NCBI GenBank assembly: GCA_959347315.1
Contig: OY365807.1
Location: 33,907,312-33,971,311 of the forward strand
Source: Bimastos eiseni
Taxonomy: Eukaryota > Annelida > Clitellata > Crassiclitellata > Lumbricidae
Direction of reading: 5' to 3'
DNA: 64,000 nucleotides
Translations under genes and position numbers: made by a program
The notes under the pieces: generated by a model
What the model saw: the letters and a program-made list of their open reading frames with translations, nothing else
Told to the model about the DNA's origin: nothing
The model's database searches: none
In this document: positions 21,421-35,289 of the stretch, piece by piece
Position numbering within the stretch: position 1 is the first letter of the stretch
How the letters are laid out: every line of letters starts with the position of its first letter

Positions 21421-21995
21421 AGTCGTACACATATCAAGAAACTGCGACCGGTGGTATTAACAAGAGGCTAGCTGTTATATTTGCATAGTCCTTAAAATGA
21501 AGTATACGGCAGAGTGCATTTGTACTACGGGAGACAGTATACCATCTGGGCCAACTCACCCATTTACCCTTCATTCTCTATAATATACACGAGTACAAAC
21601 GCCAAGTTAATAGTTAATAACAAACATGTGTTATGTTATCATGAAACAGATGCTCTTGATAACTACCCAACTTTTGATCATGAATTCTAATTTGAATGAC
21701 AGGCTCTGTGGCTCCCATTTGGGTGACGAATTACAGACGGTCATTTTCAGAGTTGGTATAGCTTTTCCAGATGATCAAGTCCCGTCTTGAATTCCAAATA
21801 ATCAGTTTTAGGTGAGCAATTTCAGAAGCTCAGTTTCAGGTTATCGTCTTGAATTAATTATAGGCTTGGCTTAATTAAGCTACATTAGTTGGTCGACTTC
21901 ACCAGAGCAGTTTCACATAATCAAAATCTGATTTCCAGTTATGTGCACCCAAACACAATTCATTCAATGTTCGACAGTTCAAGGTACACCTAACT

Positions 21996-22215
21996 CACTG
22001 GTCGGTTAGAGGGGTCGGCCCGTAACACTCAGTGTGCGTTGAGTGAGCGGGTTCGACCCTCGTCCGACGAGTCACTGTGTAGGGACCTTGAGCAAGTCCG
22101 TCTCGCACAAATTTTCTGCAGTACAACTGCAATTGCGCTGTTGAGGCGTGTGCACTTCTGAGCAAAAGATGTTGGAAGAACGGCGACATCAAATTTCAAG
22201 AAATTTCAATTTTCA
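21996..22215 (+). mobile_element. tRNA-derived SINE, copy 1
   Basis: The tRNA-like head has an A-box-like TGGTCGGTTAGAGGGG (21999-22014) and a B-box GGTTCGACCCT (22050-22060). Next come GACCTTGAGCAAGTCC, a middle with CTGCAGTACAACTGCAAT, and a 3' end with GTTGGAAGAACGGCGACATC and AAATTTCAA. Copies at 38,033, 44,761 and 58,408 share this whole order, which defines the family. Confidence 0.85.
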
Positions 22216-22422
22216 AATTTTCAAATTCAAATGATTGTCTTAGCGATTCCAAACGATCTTGTTCACTTGACGAGGACCAGCAAAAACAGCTTGAGGAAGA
22301 ATTGAAAGGATGCAAAAGAAAGGGGAAGCAGAGAAGAGCAAAGAAAAACAACAGGGTGATGAGAAGGAAGACAGAAAGACACAAAGAAGAGAATGGGAAA
22401 AGCATTAACAACTGGCTGGTAG

Positions 22423-22526
22423 ATGTGAGAAAACAATGATAAACGAGGGAAGATGAATAAGTTTCGACATAATTTTAATGATGCAAAACAGATGGTGATT
22501 GATGATAATATGGCAGATGGAAAAAC
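22423..22526. repeat. Unclassified dispersed repeat, copy A
   Basis: Matches 27,624-27,741 through GATGTGAGAAA, ATGATAAACGA, GAATAAGTTTCGA, GATGGYGATTGATGATAATA and TGGCAGAT in the same order, with small indels. Confidence 0.7.
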
Positions 22527-23039
22527 TAAATAAAAAAATCATGATAATAAAACCCGGGGAGGCATGCGCCTATGCGCCGCGTCAATGGTAACGGCGCCAC
22601 TGAAAACAACGGTAGGCCTATGTGTATATTTACATGATTACAACCGATAGACCACTCGGTTCATGCGCACCTTTCACATTGCACACCACAGTAGGTCGAC
22701 TATCTCTAACGCTTGCAATTGCGCATGCGCATAGGTTTTTCAAAGATCTTTTGCCATTGCGCAATAGTGGACCCTTCCAAAAGTGTCCGCTAATCCATCG
22801 CCTCTATAAAGCGTCACACAATCGATGCCCATAAGGCATTAGATTAGAGAATAATCTGGTGAGAGATAAATAAATGTCTCCCGTGGGATGTATAGATGGA
22901 TCTACGGCTGAGTCGTGTGTGCTTTAACTTCTTGCATAGCCACCACCGCATACAATCTGATTCCCCATCTATCGATTGAACTTCTACATCGTATTACGAC
23001 TATAGCTGACTACGATTTCACTTCAAGTATCCAATGCCA

Positions 23040-23264
23040 TTATAACCACGCAATAGAAGTCATTAGAATGTGCACAGCAGAGCGATTTAGCCAGTTGCGA
23101 TCGTTGAGTGATAGGTCTACGTAGTGCATCATATAGTGACGCTTTAGAAGATCTGAGATGGGAATAAAATGGACGACACTTTTCTTGTCATCTATTGCAG
23201 ACTTGCAAGTGTCCTCTGATGACATAAAGCATACGCTGTCGCCGTTGGTGTCAGCCATATCCAT
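23040..23264 (-). other. Unassigned 74-codon open frame
   Basis: It reads MDMADTNGDSVCFMSSEDTC and continues with an ordinary amino-acid mix. It is not low-complexity and overlaps no repeat. No family is recognised, no splice partner was found, and this length is expected by chance here. Kept only as a candidate. Confidence 0.12.
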
Positions 23265-23867
23265 GTGTAAAATTCAGAAGCTTAGGAAGAAATTCAAGCT
23301 GGTACTAAGTACTCCCCAGAATCCCAGGTGTGACAACACCAGCCTCTTTCTTTCACCAAAACCTGCTCAACATCAAATCCTGCTGTTTTCAGAAATAAAC
23401 ACCCTTCCTGATAGGAGACTAAACACAATTTTTAAAGTCACTCATTGCTCGATTCAACCTTCGATTGCGATCTGATGATGGCTCTTTACTCTCCAATTAA
23501 AGATCGCATTCTACATCTCCACATGACAAACCCGTCCAAATCAAAGACTCCGCCGAAGAAATCGGATTCCACACAATATATCCCCAACGAAGTTGCAAAT
23601 AACATGCGTCCCTGGCACGATCGTAGAAAGCGCGAGTTTCTCACCTACGTGTAGGAGTTCCAAATACCTAATTTATTACACAGCACGACCATTCCATTAT
23701 GCTAGGCCTATTCGTTACTATTATTATTATTAGACGTGGGTACTGAATGCCACAACAACGACATAAGCAGCGCTGCGGGTGAATCGATGGGAGTCAGACG
23801 AGATGAGGAGGATGTTGAGTCTCCTCCAGCCATTAACCCATTTTTGGAAGGAGAATTGCTCCAGAGA

Positions 23868-24000
23868 ATAGATGGATGGATAGATAGATGGATGGATGGA
23901 TGGATGGATAGATGGACGCATGGGTGGGTGGATGGATATATAGATGCCTGCCTAGATGGATAGATGGATAGATGGATGGACGCACGGATGGATGCACGAA
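23868..24000. repeat. GATG/GATA tetranucleotide microsatellite
   Basis: Runs of GATGGATGGATA. A purine-rich tract (AGGGAGGGAGG) follows at 24,100-24,200. The frames reading DGWMDG or IHPSIHPS are artefacts of the repeat. Confidence 0.9.
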
Positions 24001-24599
24001 TGAAAGGATGAACGTGTGTAGACACTGATGGATGAAGAAAGCGCGGAAGAAAAGGACAGATAAGCGGACATAAGATCAACTAGAAAATTATGGGATATTA
24101 AGAGAAGGAGTGAGAAAGGAAGGGAGAGAGGGAAGGAGGGGAAAGAAGAGGGAAGGGAGGGAGGTAGTGTCGAGGAAAGGTGAAGGAAAGGAAAGGCGAT
24201 TGAGAAAGGGAATGACTGATGCCGGTCGAAGGGACAAACGTGGCGCCGCATAAATTTATCATCGGGGCGACAGACGGGCGCCGTGGCCAACAAGGGCGCC
24301 ATCAGGATACACGGGACCCATTCCCGTCTCAATGGCTAATGATGACATAACGACACCTGAAAACCGACCGACGACCGACAAATCGCCTCAAAGACTTCAC
24401 AAACAAATCTACTGTCGACGCCAGATAAGTCGCCTTCGCCTCCAACAACTAATATCTGCCATCATCAGACACCACTGTCACCGGCTCTGGTTGTTATTAC
24501 GAACAATACTATATTGCGCCGTTAATAATATGTTCAGGTTCTATATAATTGTTCAGATACATGAAGCTCAAAGGCACTGTCTGTGTCACCCATAAATCA

Positions 24600-26044
24600 A
24601 ATACTTTCATCTTACAGCGATGATGAAGACGAGTATTGAATGAGGAGCGTTTTGATAGCACATAGCGTATTATGGCTTCAAACCAGAAGCAATTATTGTT
24701 TAATTTTATCTGTGTGCTGGACACAACGATGTCTAATTCCAATAAACCTTACTGCCAGAAAATTAACATATGTAAATTACCATTTGAGAGAGGGAGGAGC
24801 AGGTGAGATATAATGGAAGTTAATCATAAGATTATCACAGGAAAACAATGAGAATAACTACAGCGGGAGAGTTCTTCGAACAAGGACTACTCTTTCCTGA
24901 CTGTCCAGCGTATGCGTAACACTACAGCTTAGTCCACAGATTTAGTTAAATCAAGCATTGCGCTTCAGAATCACACGTTTTATTTTGCTGTCGTTCAATG
25001 TCCATTTCACTCTCTCTATAAGTCGCATGACAAATGAGATGAATTATGCAAAAGATTCTTAACTGCCTTGCCTAGCCAGTTCTATCACATTCCATGTCAA
25101 CATACTACTCCGTTGTTTTGTCAACAAGTCATAATCTAGCGTTTGTTTTGGGATAATTTCTGCGACGTTATACCAATGAATCAGTTGGTAATTTTCTTTT
25201 TTAAATTCTCGTTGACACGCACTAGCTGTTGGCTATACTCTGTAGCCTAGCTGACACGTATTGCTTAGGTGTCTTGGCTAGTTGGACGGGTTCTGTTGCC
25301 ATGCATCTGCTACCAGTGAGTTATGAAGTCAATTCTACTATGAAGACGGCCAGCACGAAATCTATCACGCGGTGCTCAGGCGGAAAACAGTGACATCATG
25401 AGTAGCTTAATTTAGTCATTGAACTGTTTTGTAATTTTTTTATTAAACTCAGTGACTGCATTTAATGTCTTATCGTGAGTTAACGTTACACCCCGAATCG
25501 GACGAGAAGGCGGTTGGAAGACAAATCAATCTAAGCTTTGTAGATTTTCAACAGTAAATTAAATGCATGACGTGGAGGGTGCCTTGCGTAGCTGCAGACA
25601 GTTAATTCGAGTCCAGTTATAACCTGTGATCAGCCGCTTATACTATACTTGTAATTATACTGCATTCTTGTCAGTTTGAAATTGATCAAATATATATCAT
25701 GTTATGTAAAAGTATAATAGGTGTCAAATCTAGAGTGTCAGTCATGAGTCACAGTGTCCGTCCTATATTTGATTGGCCTGTCTAGCTAGGACTCTGCATT
25801 TGCACGGCTCCACATTTTAGAACATTCAAACATAGACTCAGTTTTGTACTTCGACTTCTTTACTTTATGACTGCATGTTTAAGAAGTGCCAGTCGTTCAA
25901 AATATTCCGAGTCAAACCAGCAAGAGATTTGATTGGAAAAAAGTCAGACTGGCATATGCCATAATATAATTGACCATATATGTCGGAAGCGGTCAAAACA
26001 ATAACGTCCAAAACTTGGGATTTAATTTGTTCAGAATACTATAC

Positions 26045-26075
<31 letters not shown>

Positions 26076-27500
26076 ATTCAGTCAGCTCTTCTATTTACAA
26101 TTTACATGTCAGCTCTTTGGCTGAATTAGGCAAACACGCGAATTTTCGAATTTTCGAATAAGGGTGTAATTTTATAACACTATGTCTTTCAAGGGTTTTA
26201 TTAATAAATCATCTTTGTACAAGAATCATCTGACATTGATAATAATTATTAAGCTCTCGCAATTAATAAATCTTACAAATCAATTAAAAACTGGTTACCT
26301 TGATCAGAATTGTTTGATTGTCTGTGTTCTTTGCGTCTTCTGGACTCATCTACAAAAACCACCGTCAAAGATATCTTTCTACAAATCGGTAGGCCTAATT
26401 CTCGTCGATCAATTAATCTAGTCGCCAGGAATATTGTTGGTAAGCTTCTGTAGACGTTTTTGCATTTTGTACATTTTGCGGGATACAGTGGAAAATGGAT
26501 GACTGGGAATTCGTCCCCAGCAAAATGAGTATGCATGCGTATGTATGATTATGTATACAAGAGTATTACAATACGACAGCAAAACGGAAGCTAAGCTTCA
26601 TTCGCACCATTACAGTAGCCATCTTTTACGTCATATGAGTTTTTATTAGCTATGCGCTATTTAGTCACATTTGAATATACACAAGCCATTCTAAATACAG
26701 AAATCATTATATACATGCAGTAGTCACTATCGGCCTCAAAGAATCTATCGTAACCAATTAGAGGCCAGAGTAGGGTCACGCAATTATCGTCGTTAATCAT
26801 GACGCGAAGAACAACAACAGCGTTCGTACAGAATCCATCGTCATTCACACCAAAGCCATCATCATCATCGTCATCATTTTTATACTAGAGCCACACAGAA
26901 GCCATCGTCGGCAATAGAGCAGCCACCGATGACCACAAAGAAGCCATAATCAGGTGCAAATTTTAAAATATGCTGTCTTCATTCATAGGACTATAGTAGC
27001 TATCGTCTGCTTTCTATTGGTCTAGTAGTTATGTCCAAAGGTAATTTTCACTATGGCAGTCACAGCAGACGTGCGTGCAACTATGCTACCGCATTTATAA
27101 AACATTAATAGTGAATTCTAATGACATACGGTCAACTTATTCAAGAACGTCCCTGGACACAGTCTTCGCGTCATGCCAGCAATTAATGCACAATTACGAG
27201 CATTTATTTCCATCTACACACGCATATTACATGCGTCTACACACGCATATTACATGCGCCGAAAAGGGAGGCTATAAGTAGTATGCAAGTGCAGTATAAT
27301 GCCTGGCAAATAATACATTCCTATTTATTATTATTTGAAGTGAAGGCGCTGGCACGTGGGACTAACCTTCAAAAAGGCCCGGAATAAGTTTATAGATGAG
27401 AGTCTGAAGAATTCTGTCTGACCTACAAACGACAACACAGCAAAACATTGGCACAGCAGCACTTATAACTCACTTATTACTAGGCCTACTACGTGTATAG
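24600..27500. other. Intergenic stretch, no gene supported
   Basis: AT-rich unique sequence with a (TA)n run at 26,044-26,069, a CATCATCATCGTCATC run near 26,860 and a short duplicated TACACACGCATATTACATGCG near 27,217 and 27,238. The open frames here are short and unremarkable. Confidence 0.4.
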
Positions 27501-27540
27501 CCGACTTATGGAGAAATTCATATCGAGACATTTCCTCATA

Positions 27541-27741
27541 AAGAGCAATGTTTTGAGTTTTGAGGGGAAAACCTGAGGTGAGAGAGCAAGAGGTGAGGCG
27601 TTGGTGAGTTCGTAGGATGGATCTGATGTGAGAAAGCGATGATAAACGACAGATGACGAATAAGTTTCGAGACAAATTGAATGATACAATAAGTTGTCAA
27701 TAACAGATGGCGATTGATGATAATATGGCAGATAAAATAAC
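27541..27741. repeat. Unclassified dispersed repeat, copy B (longest)
   Basis: The left part (27541-27578: AGCAATGTTTTGAGTTTTGA and GGGGAAAACCTG) matches 33,703-33,742. The right part (27624-27741) matches 22,423-22,526. This copy links the two others into one family. No terminal structure or coding frame was recognised. Confidence 0.7.
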
Positions 27742-28491
27742 ACAAATTATTACAAATGGTAGCGTTTTCAGATAGTACAAAAATGCAACTTTTATATGCA
27801 ACTAAGACACATAGACGTCCTTTATATATCGTAGACGATGCCTGCATGTTATATGTGTTAAGTTACAGAGTTTGTTCTAAGACCTGACTATTTGGACATC
27901 GCCAATGAGAATTCCTCACAAAGCGCTGAAACAGATTGCTTCTTTTAAGTGCAATGCTGAATTGTGTACGTGAGAGATGTTCCATAATTTGTTGAAAAGT
28001 AGAGACAATCTGCTAAATCAATTGAAATCCTGACTCAATCCAGCCAAAATACTACAAAATTTACAATAGCTTAAATTCACACAGCATACAAGGCGTAGTC
28101 CAGATAATGAACTCGCAGCCGAAACCTATTGGTGTAGACTGCAGTGGTATTGGGGAGGCACTATGTACGGTCGCTTTTCATAACGCATATGACTAACGTC
28201 GCCCTTCTCCTTTATCCGGGCTTGGGAATGGCACCAGTTGCACACGGCAGTGGCGAAGTTCTGCATTGGCGTATTTAGCAATTCTGTGATTGACAAATGG
28301 TGATGGAACGATGGAGTGTGCCCTTTCAGAAGCAATTTAATATTGTTGCCATTCGATCATCGCAGATTGTATAGGTCAATCACAGCTACTCAATATATAG
28401 CTGTCAACAGGTTTTTGTTTCAACATTCCCCAGGTGGCTTGTCGTTCCACCGCAATCATGCTTCTCCGCCAGTATAGGAAACTAGCTCAAG

Positions 28492-28511
28492 TACCCGGCT
28501 TCGCCCGGGTA
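28492..28511. repeat. Short GC hairpin TACCCGGCTTCGCCCGGGTA
   Basis: A self-complementary stem (ACCCGG/CCGGGT with a CTTCGC-type loop) in AT-rich DNA. Hairpins like this occur at or near the ends of some animal transposons, but no element boundary was seen here. Confidence 0.5.
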
Positions 28512-30844
28512 GTCCTTATAATTCTTAAATGTGTTGAACAATGCTTCCCCATGCTCTCCTATAAGAAGGCATTTACTACAATATGTGCAAATGACTGGCA
28601 GGTAGGCCTATTTACACATGTGTGACTTATCTGCAGAAAAGCAGTTTTAAACTGCATCTTCCACTTTCGGAGTACATTACATCATTTTAAAGTGAAAAAC
28701 ATCATCTTTACAGTGACACAAAAATTGTCGTTCTCTGATAGTTCTGCTCGAAGTTATGAAAACTATTTATCTGAAAAAATACTGTACGTCTAGAATTGGC
28801 CCATTACAACTATGGAATTTTCCGTATCGTCGTCGGTTGCCCGTAGATAATCTTGAAAAATTGCGTTTAACTTTTCCGTATCTGACTTCCTTGAACTCAC
28901 AAGCTTCGCGATATAGTCGGCCATAATCTAATTATTTATTGAAAATAATTACTTTTTATTTTAAGCAACGACCACAATCGTGTTTCTTGTTGACGACATC
29001 TAAACAAAGGGGCTAGACAAAATGAATAAGGTCGCCGCCAAGCCATTTTAACCCAAAATTCATGCCCGTTGATATCAACCTAAATTGCCGAACAATCCGA
29101 TATCCCGCAATCGTCACGTGATGGCGACCTGGTTTAGTGTTATTCGTGCTTGGTACCTTCGTTTAAGTCAGGTTATTGCTGAGTTTGTATATACACCAAT
29201 TTTATATAGACACCATTGGCTAGACGAAAGACAGAGCTTCAGAACGACACCAAACACCAAGGTCGGCATTGCTATAATTAGAATGAATGCGTATGGCAAA
29301 AGGCCATAATTTGGATGCGTTTGCGCGAAGTTTCTGCCAATAAAATGAGAAAGAAATACCATTTTGGATCTCGAACCCCTATATCTTGAAAGCCTCATTC
29401 TTATAACCGTGTTCTTCCTAAATTTCATTACCTCACCAGAAGTGGTTCCCTGGCTAAGAACCATTGTTAGGCATCTGCTATAATCTGCTATTTCTGTTTT
29501 CTAATTCGTTTTATTATTTAATATTAGTTAGTTAATTTTTAGCTCTAGTAATCTGCAACTATTCTGATAAGTTTTTATGTTAAACGTCGTGCGTTTGCAG
29601 TCTGCGATAAAGAACACACTTAATAACTTATTTAAAGCAATAAGATATTCATTATTAGTCAAGTGTTAAGCTGAACTATGGAGCTAAAGTAGGGTCAAAT
29701 GTCTTTGTATGTCATATACAATGGTATTATTGTTGGCCCATTATGACCTAATCTTAACAGAAGCATAACCGATATCTGCCGTCTAACCGCTCAATGAAAA
29801 GCTAGTAATGCAACTCCAATTTAGAGTCCTTGATGCGACCCTAAAACGTAACTCCTGTTAACCCTAAGCCCCCGGCACGCGTGAATAGGAGCTATCAAGT
29901 TAGAATTGCCTATAAATTGAGATAACTAATTTGTTAACAATGTTCCCTCTAAGCTGAGAGCCAGCGCACACAAGATTTTGTGTGCGCACACAAATTGTAT
30001 TTGAATTTACTTTTGCATAAATAACATAAATCGAGTCTCCCCACCGGCTGAGGCCTACCTTACTCCAGAAACGTTGGTTCCTTGGCTGATACGACCCCTT
30101 ATTTTTATCTTGTTTAGGTTATCAGAACTTATCACTGTAGACTTTTAGATATGGTCTTAATTTAACTATCATCGCATTCGTCTCGGATCTGGGCACAAAG
30201 TGGAACAATTTACATTATAAAATGTTGCAAAAAAACTTTCTTGCCCACACTATCTCCAAAAATTACAGAGAGCATTGCTTATGAACCCTCTAACTTTTTT
30301 GATAAGCGTAGACTAATCCCAAAAGGCCTATTGCACTAATAAATATATACATTTAATATTTCAGTTTTTATACATCTTAACTTTAAAACATAGTCTTTCA
30401 CATTCAGTTTGGGCACAGATAAGAAACCCAAGCACCGCCAGGGTTCGGTAGTCGGTCGGTACACAAGGCAGGACGTTGCCCGGAATGACCCAACAAAAGC
30501 AAGCCTAGCACAGCGGAACACTGTGAAACGCTCACTTCCTATAAGTAAACTACCTGACATCGTGACTGCTTTTGTAGTGTACATCAAAGCGCAACTTAAG
30601 CGTTCAGATATAGGCACACAGAAACATACAGATTCATACGTATACATCCGAACATACTTACATACATAACAGCTTACGAAATAGTCAGTCGATTGGGCTT
30701 AAAGTCGTCTCATCACCTGATTAGAAAGTTAGTTTGTCTGCGTATACAGAAACGCAGCGTTCGATTTCATCTGGATTAATGCTCCAACCAATCTCATGAT
30801 GCAAACAACCCAATGACTCATCGATCTGACGTCATATGACTCCC

Positions 30845-31000
30845 CCATACCAACACACGCATACATATATACATACATACATACAAACCTCCCAACATAC
30901 ATACATACAAACCTCCATACATACATACAAACGCACGTACGTACTTATATACATACGTACATACATACATACATATATACATAGACCTATAGGTCCTATA
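30845..31000. repeat. ATAC microsatellite with duplicated blocks
   Basis: (ATAC)n runs are interleaved with repeated ACAAACCTCC segments. All frames across it are low-complexity. Confidence 0.85.
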
Positions 31001-31638
31001 CATAAATGCATACATACACACGCATGCACATTATTGCACATATACAATACAATCTAATTTAATACAACTGTTATATGCTAAACACCCATGCAAGTAGACA
31101 TTACAGACACACACTGTGATTTCAAGATTGAACCCTTAATAATAATCACTGTACATGAGCTGATGAAGAATGTTCCCACCTAAGCTTCTTGACCGTTGGG
31201 CAAATGTCAGTGGAGGGTGAAATGGTTCGACAGGTTGGGCAAAAGTTGTTCCTCTTAAGATGACGAACTATACAACTGCGACAGACTACAACAAAAGCAG
31301 AACATCAAACAATAACTGTAGAAGTATCATTCAATATTCTCACGTTCTACTTCGGCTGTCAGCAAAACTTTACCCGGGTTTTTACTCTGCGACTCTTTAG
31401 TGTATTAGAACTGATCTTCCTCAGTCGATGGAGTCGCCGGGCCATCTTGACCCTCAGGGCCATCGTGACTTCCGGCTGGTCATCCGATTGCGGGCAGTCG
31501 TATACACCTAAGTTACCATGCACCTCCTACGCCTCAGGTGGTGGACAACGCGATGGTCGGAACGCATCTGACAACGGATTGACGTCGTCAATTCTAGCAC
31601 ATGCCTTCTTGTTCCTTCTTCTTTCATCGTCTGCACGA

Positions 31639-31830
31639 CTCTCTCTCTCTCTCTCTCTCTCTCTCCCTTTCTTTCTTTTTTTGTTTCTCTCTGTCTCACT
31701 CTGTCTCTCTGTCTCTTTGCCTCTGTCTCTGTCTGTCTCTCTGTCTGTCTCTCTCTGTCAGTCTCTCTTTCTCCGTCTCTCTCTGTCTCTCTTTGTCTCT
31801 CTCTCTCTGACTCTCTCTCTCTCTCTCCCC
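31639..31830. repeat. CT / CTGT microsatellite
   Basis: A (CT)n run followed by mixed TCTGTC and TCTCTC units. The Ser/Leu-rich and Glu/Arg-rich frames on either strand are artefacts. Confidence 0.9.
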
Positions 31831-32592
31831 TCATCATTGAGCCTACCTCGCGACTGAATATAGCGCACAAACATTCCCTCTGCATTATACATCGATCATT
31901 TCCCCGTTGTATACCCCGTATGATATCGACTGACTCTCGTCCGTAGAGTCTTTGATGAGCCCCTTAATCACATAATCATTTGCTGACCTGGGATGAATTT
32001 TTCACCCCAAACTATTTGAGGCGTCTAACATAAAACATTACAATGTTTCGTGAATATGTGGTGGTACAACGTTGAACATGAAACTGCAAAACAGAGGAAC
32101 CTAAATAATGTCAATTATCAGTACTATCATCGAGGCAACAGTCATTGAAACATAAATAACATGTTGCATGCTTTCCGCAGACAACGAATAGAGGTTGCAT
32201 TTTTTATTCATTCATTTCGAGAATTTAAACAACGTCTTCAAGAATTTAAACACGTCTTCAAGGCAAACTACTCAGAGGTGTTTCCAGCCCAGCCTAAAAA
32301 GAACTTACTTTAACAGTTTACGACAGGTAGAAATATCATTGTACGGGAAAGACAGAAGTCAACTGACAGCGACCTTTGCAAGTGATATTAATTTAGCAGC
32401 TGCAGCGGCAGAAAATCTTTGGAACATTCCAAACGCTAATCATCACAAAAATAGGTCAAGGTGTGACATCAGTCACGTGACCATTCAATAAAAAAATTGG
32501 AAAGACAGAATATATTAATATATGAACAGACGGTTCGAAGCACATGGCATGGCTCCAAAGATATGTAACACGGCAGCACAAAATTTGAGCCG

Positions 32593-32754
32593 ACGTAGCA
32601 GGAAGTTCTGACGGCGTCAAGATGTCTTTAGAGGCAAACCTGGGGTTAATGTTTTCACTCCACTGTCCTTATTTAATACTGACAGTGGAGTGAAAAATTA
32701 ACCCCAGGTTTACCTCTAAAGGGGCCTTAACGCCGTTAGAACTTCCTGCTACGT
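32593..32754. mobile_element. MITE-like long hairpin (arms about 75 bp)
   Basis: The left arm (32593-32667) runs from ACGTAGCAGGAAGTTCT to CACTCCACTGTC. The right arm (32681-32754) is its inverted copy with a few mismatches and one small indel. The loop is 13 bp. Terminal TA dinucleotides flank GCAGGAAG on both sides, which would fit a TA target duplication as in Tc1/mariner MITEs, though the symmetry of the arms makes that ambiguous. Confidence 0.75.
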
Positions 32755-33702
32755 TAGATGTCACACACCATTTCCTGTACAGATGTCATAATAATTATAA
32801 TAATCGCGAGATCTTATGTATACTTTAGCTGGAATCCAGACCGCAGAATTTGGGCGCCATGTTTGCAAAAGTTGGAACCGATGCAATTTCATGACTGAAC
32901 TGCTTGTTTCAATTAACATCAATTAACATCCGCAAAAAGTGTACACGCTTTGGTTAAGCGTACATAAAAACCTGTCCACACACAGTCAGACATATATCGA
33001 GACAGATGGTGGAGGGTAGAATAAAGAAATAAATGCGCTGTTGGGTCTAGTCTTGAGTAGGGATCGCAGCACTTACGCAGCAGCCATGCTGATCACAAGC
33101 AGCTACATGTGTGTATGCTACATGCAATACCGTTACCCTAAGACAATGGTTCATTGTCCTTGATTGCAAACTGTATCTAACTGAATCTAACTAACACGCG
33201 AGATGGGTTAAGGGATAGCGCAGCAGATCTTCAGGGCTGTGTAGCTTTAGAAATACTAATTAGACATAACAGATAATTGACTCGTGCGCTTCAATATTTG
33301 GCATGTGGTCATGGAAATGCACATTTGGATATTGTCGCAAATTTGTTGATAAGATGCCGTTTGCCAGAATTTCGACATAAAAACTGGATTAAAAGTTAAC
33401 CAAAATAAACAAAATCCGATAGACGAGAGAAGTGAATGTAGGGCCGAGTTAGACGGACAACATTGAGTAATCGTTAAATCGTAATCCCAGCAATTCTACA
33501 GCGCCCACAAAAGCCAAGTCGCGAGAACCAGTTTATTCACAGGTGCTTAATCAAAGCAGAATCGATAGGCAGAGGGGGGTGGAGTCAAAATTCAGAAAGT
33601 CAGGCTGGCAGACAGGCAGATGGCTAAGGCGGAGGGTGCTTGGAGTTGAAACAGCGAGGAAAGTAGGGCGAAGAGGAGGATTCAGGATGGGATTTGTGAA
33701 AA

Positions 33703-33742
33703 GCAATGTTTTCAGTTTTGAGTGGAAAACCTGTGGTGTGAT
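33703..33742. repeat. Unclassified dispersed repeat, copy C (fragment)
   Basis: AGCAATGTTTTCAGTTTTGA then GTGGAAAACCTG matches the left part of copy B at 27,541. The 80-codon frame around it (33,543-33,785) has no recognisable domain. Confidence 0.5.
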
Positions 33743-34202
33743 GAGTCATAGCTGCAATAATAATAATAATAATGGGTCCGAGTAATAATCACTTTCTTTA
33801 ATTTCAACTTAACCAAACTATGCATCGATTTAACAATAGCGCCTAGTGAATGTACGACTATAAATAGTCAACTTTAGACAGGATACGGAAAGAGAACTCA
33901 CTTCTTCAGTGTGTTTTTCATTACTCTACTGAGCGTGCAGAGGTTCGTTGAGTCTTCTATTATAGTGGCTGGAGTGACTAAAGTCGGTTATAAATGGAAG
34001 AAGACCAATAGTCACCTGACGCAGAATACTAAAACGGTCTGAAGCAAGCGACGTTTTGACTTATCGTGTATATATATAATATATGTATATACATACATGC
34101 AGCAGTCAACTATTGGAAGACGAAGCCTAGCAACAAACATACAGCACCCATTGTGAGGCCAGAATGACTTTTAGCGCGGTCTCTGGATTCTACTCTCACA
34201 CC

Positions 34203-34211
34203 TTCCCTCCG

Positions 34212-34255
<44 letters not shown>

Positions 34256-34344
34256 CCTCCAGGCTCCCTCCTTCCCTCTCCCTCTCTCTTTGTCTCTGTC
34301 TCTCTCTGTCCGTCTCTCTGTCTGTCTCTCTCGGTCTGTATGTT

Positions 34345-34387
<43 letters not shown>

Positions 34388-34390
34388 TTA
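34203..34390. repeat. CT / CTGT microsatellite
   Basis: (CT)n runs with CTGT interruptions. The Ser/Leu frame that crosses it is an artefact. Confidence 0.9.
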
Positions 34391-35289
34391 TTACCTTACT
34401 ATAATTATTTCACCTTACTTTAGCTCTTTAATCTACTTTCTAAGCTTTGATAAATTATTCTTTTGTTATCTAACCTTACCTACTCTCACCTTATCTTACT
34501 TTATCCAAGTTGAACTTTACTTCAGCGTGTGTCTTGCTTTAACTGTTAGGCCAATACCTTTATCTGGTTCATCTTGCAATTCTCTACCTTGCTTTGATCG
34601 TAGACCTGCGTCGTTCGCTAACTACATAAATCTAGCCCTACAATATTTTACCTCATTTTATCTGATATCACTTAATCTTATCTTACCATAACATATATCT
34701 ATATTTTCACAGCAGCGGGACAAGTGTATGCCCTCGAGGACAGATGGCGACACGAAGGATAAAAGCTTCCTGCCAGTGAAAATAACATTTCGTTCTTCGT
34801 CTGATTAAATCTCATACACGTTAACTCATTCCTCCTCGTACTGTTAGATTGCACCTACGTAATGACTTAGATTCTCTCGTCTGATAAATCACCTTTATTC
34901 GCCTTCCGTTTCCCTCGCCAGCAGACGAGGAACGATAGTCTATTACGGTTCAAAACGATGAGTTAATAGGTTCAAACGCGTCAATATCCAACGCAAAACG
35001 GATCGTAATACGCGAGATTGCAACGAGCGGCGCCGTCTGACCGCCGGGTCTCATTGACTGTCGGCGAGAAAGGGATAACCGCACCGGATCGGGTAAACTA
35101 ATGGGAAATGATAACTAGAAAATCTGTCAATGACACAACACGAATTTCGGAACAAACCCATTAGTTGTAACTTTTAGGACCTCGCCTGTGGCAGAGAGAA
35201 GTCGCCCTTTAAAGGCTTAGTCTTTGCCCCTACGTGATCTCGTCGTTAAACTTAATTAAATATGAAACAGAGTAAGCACAATGTCGGCT

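Noticed and set aside
22000..22072. Genuine tRNA gene
   Set aside because: A- and B-boxes are present, but stems do not pair well and the same sequence with a long 3' extension recurs at three other places, so it is a SINE head.
23708..24332. [12 protein letters not shown] frames of 123-126 codons
   Set aside because: They lie on a GATG microsatellite and purine tract.
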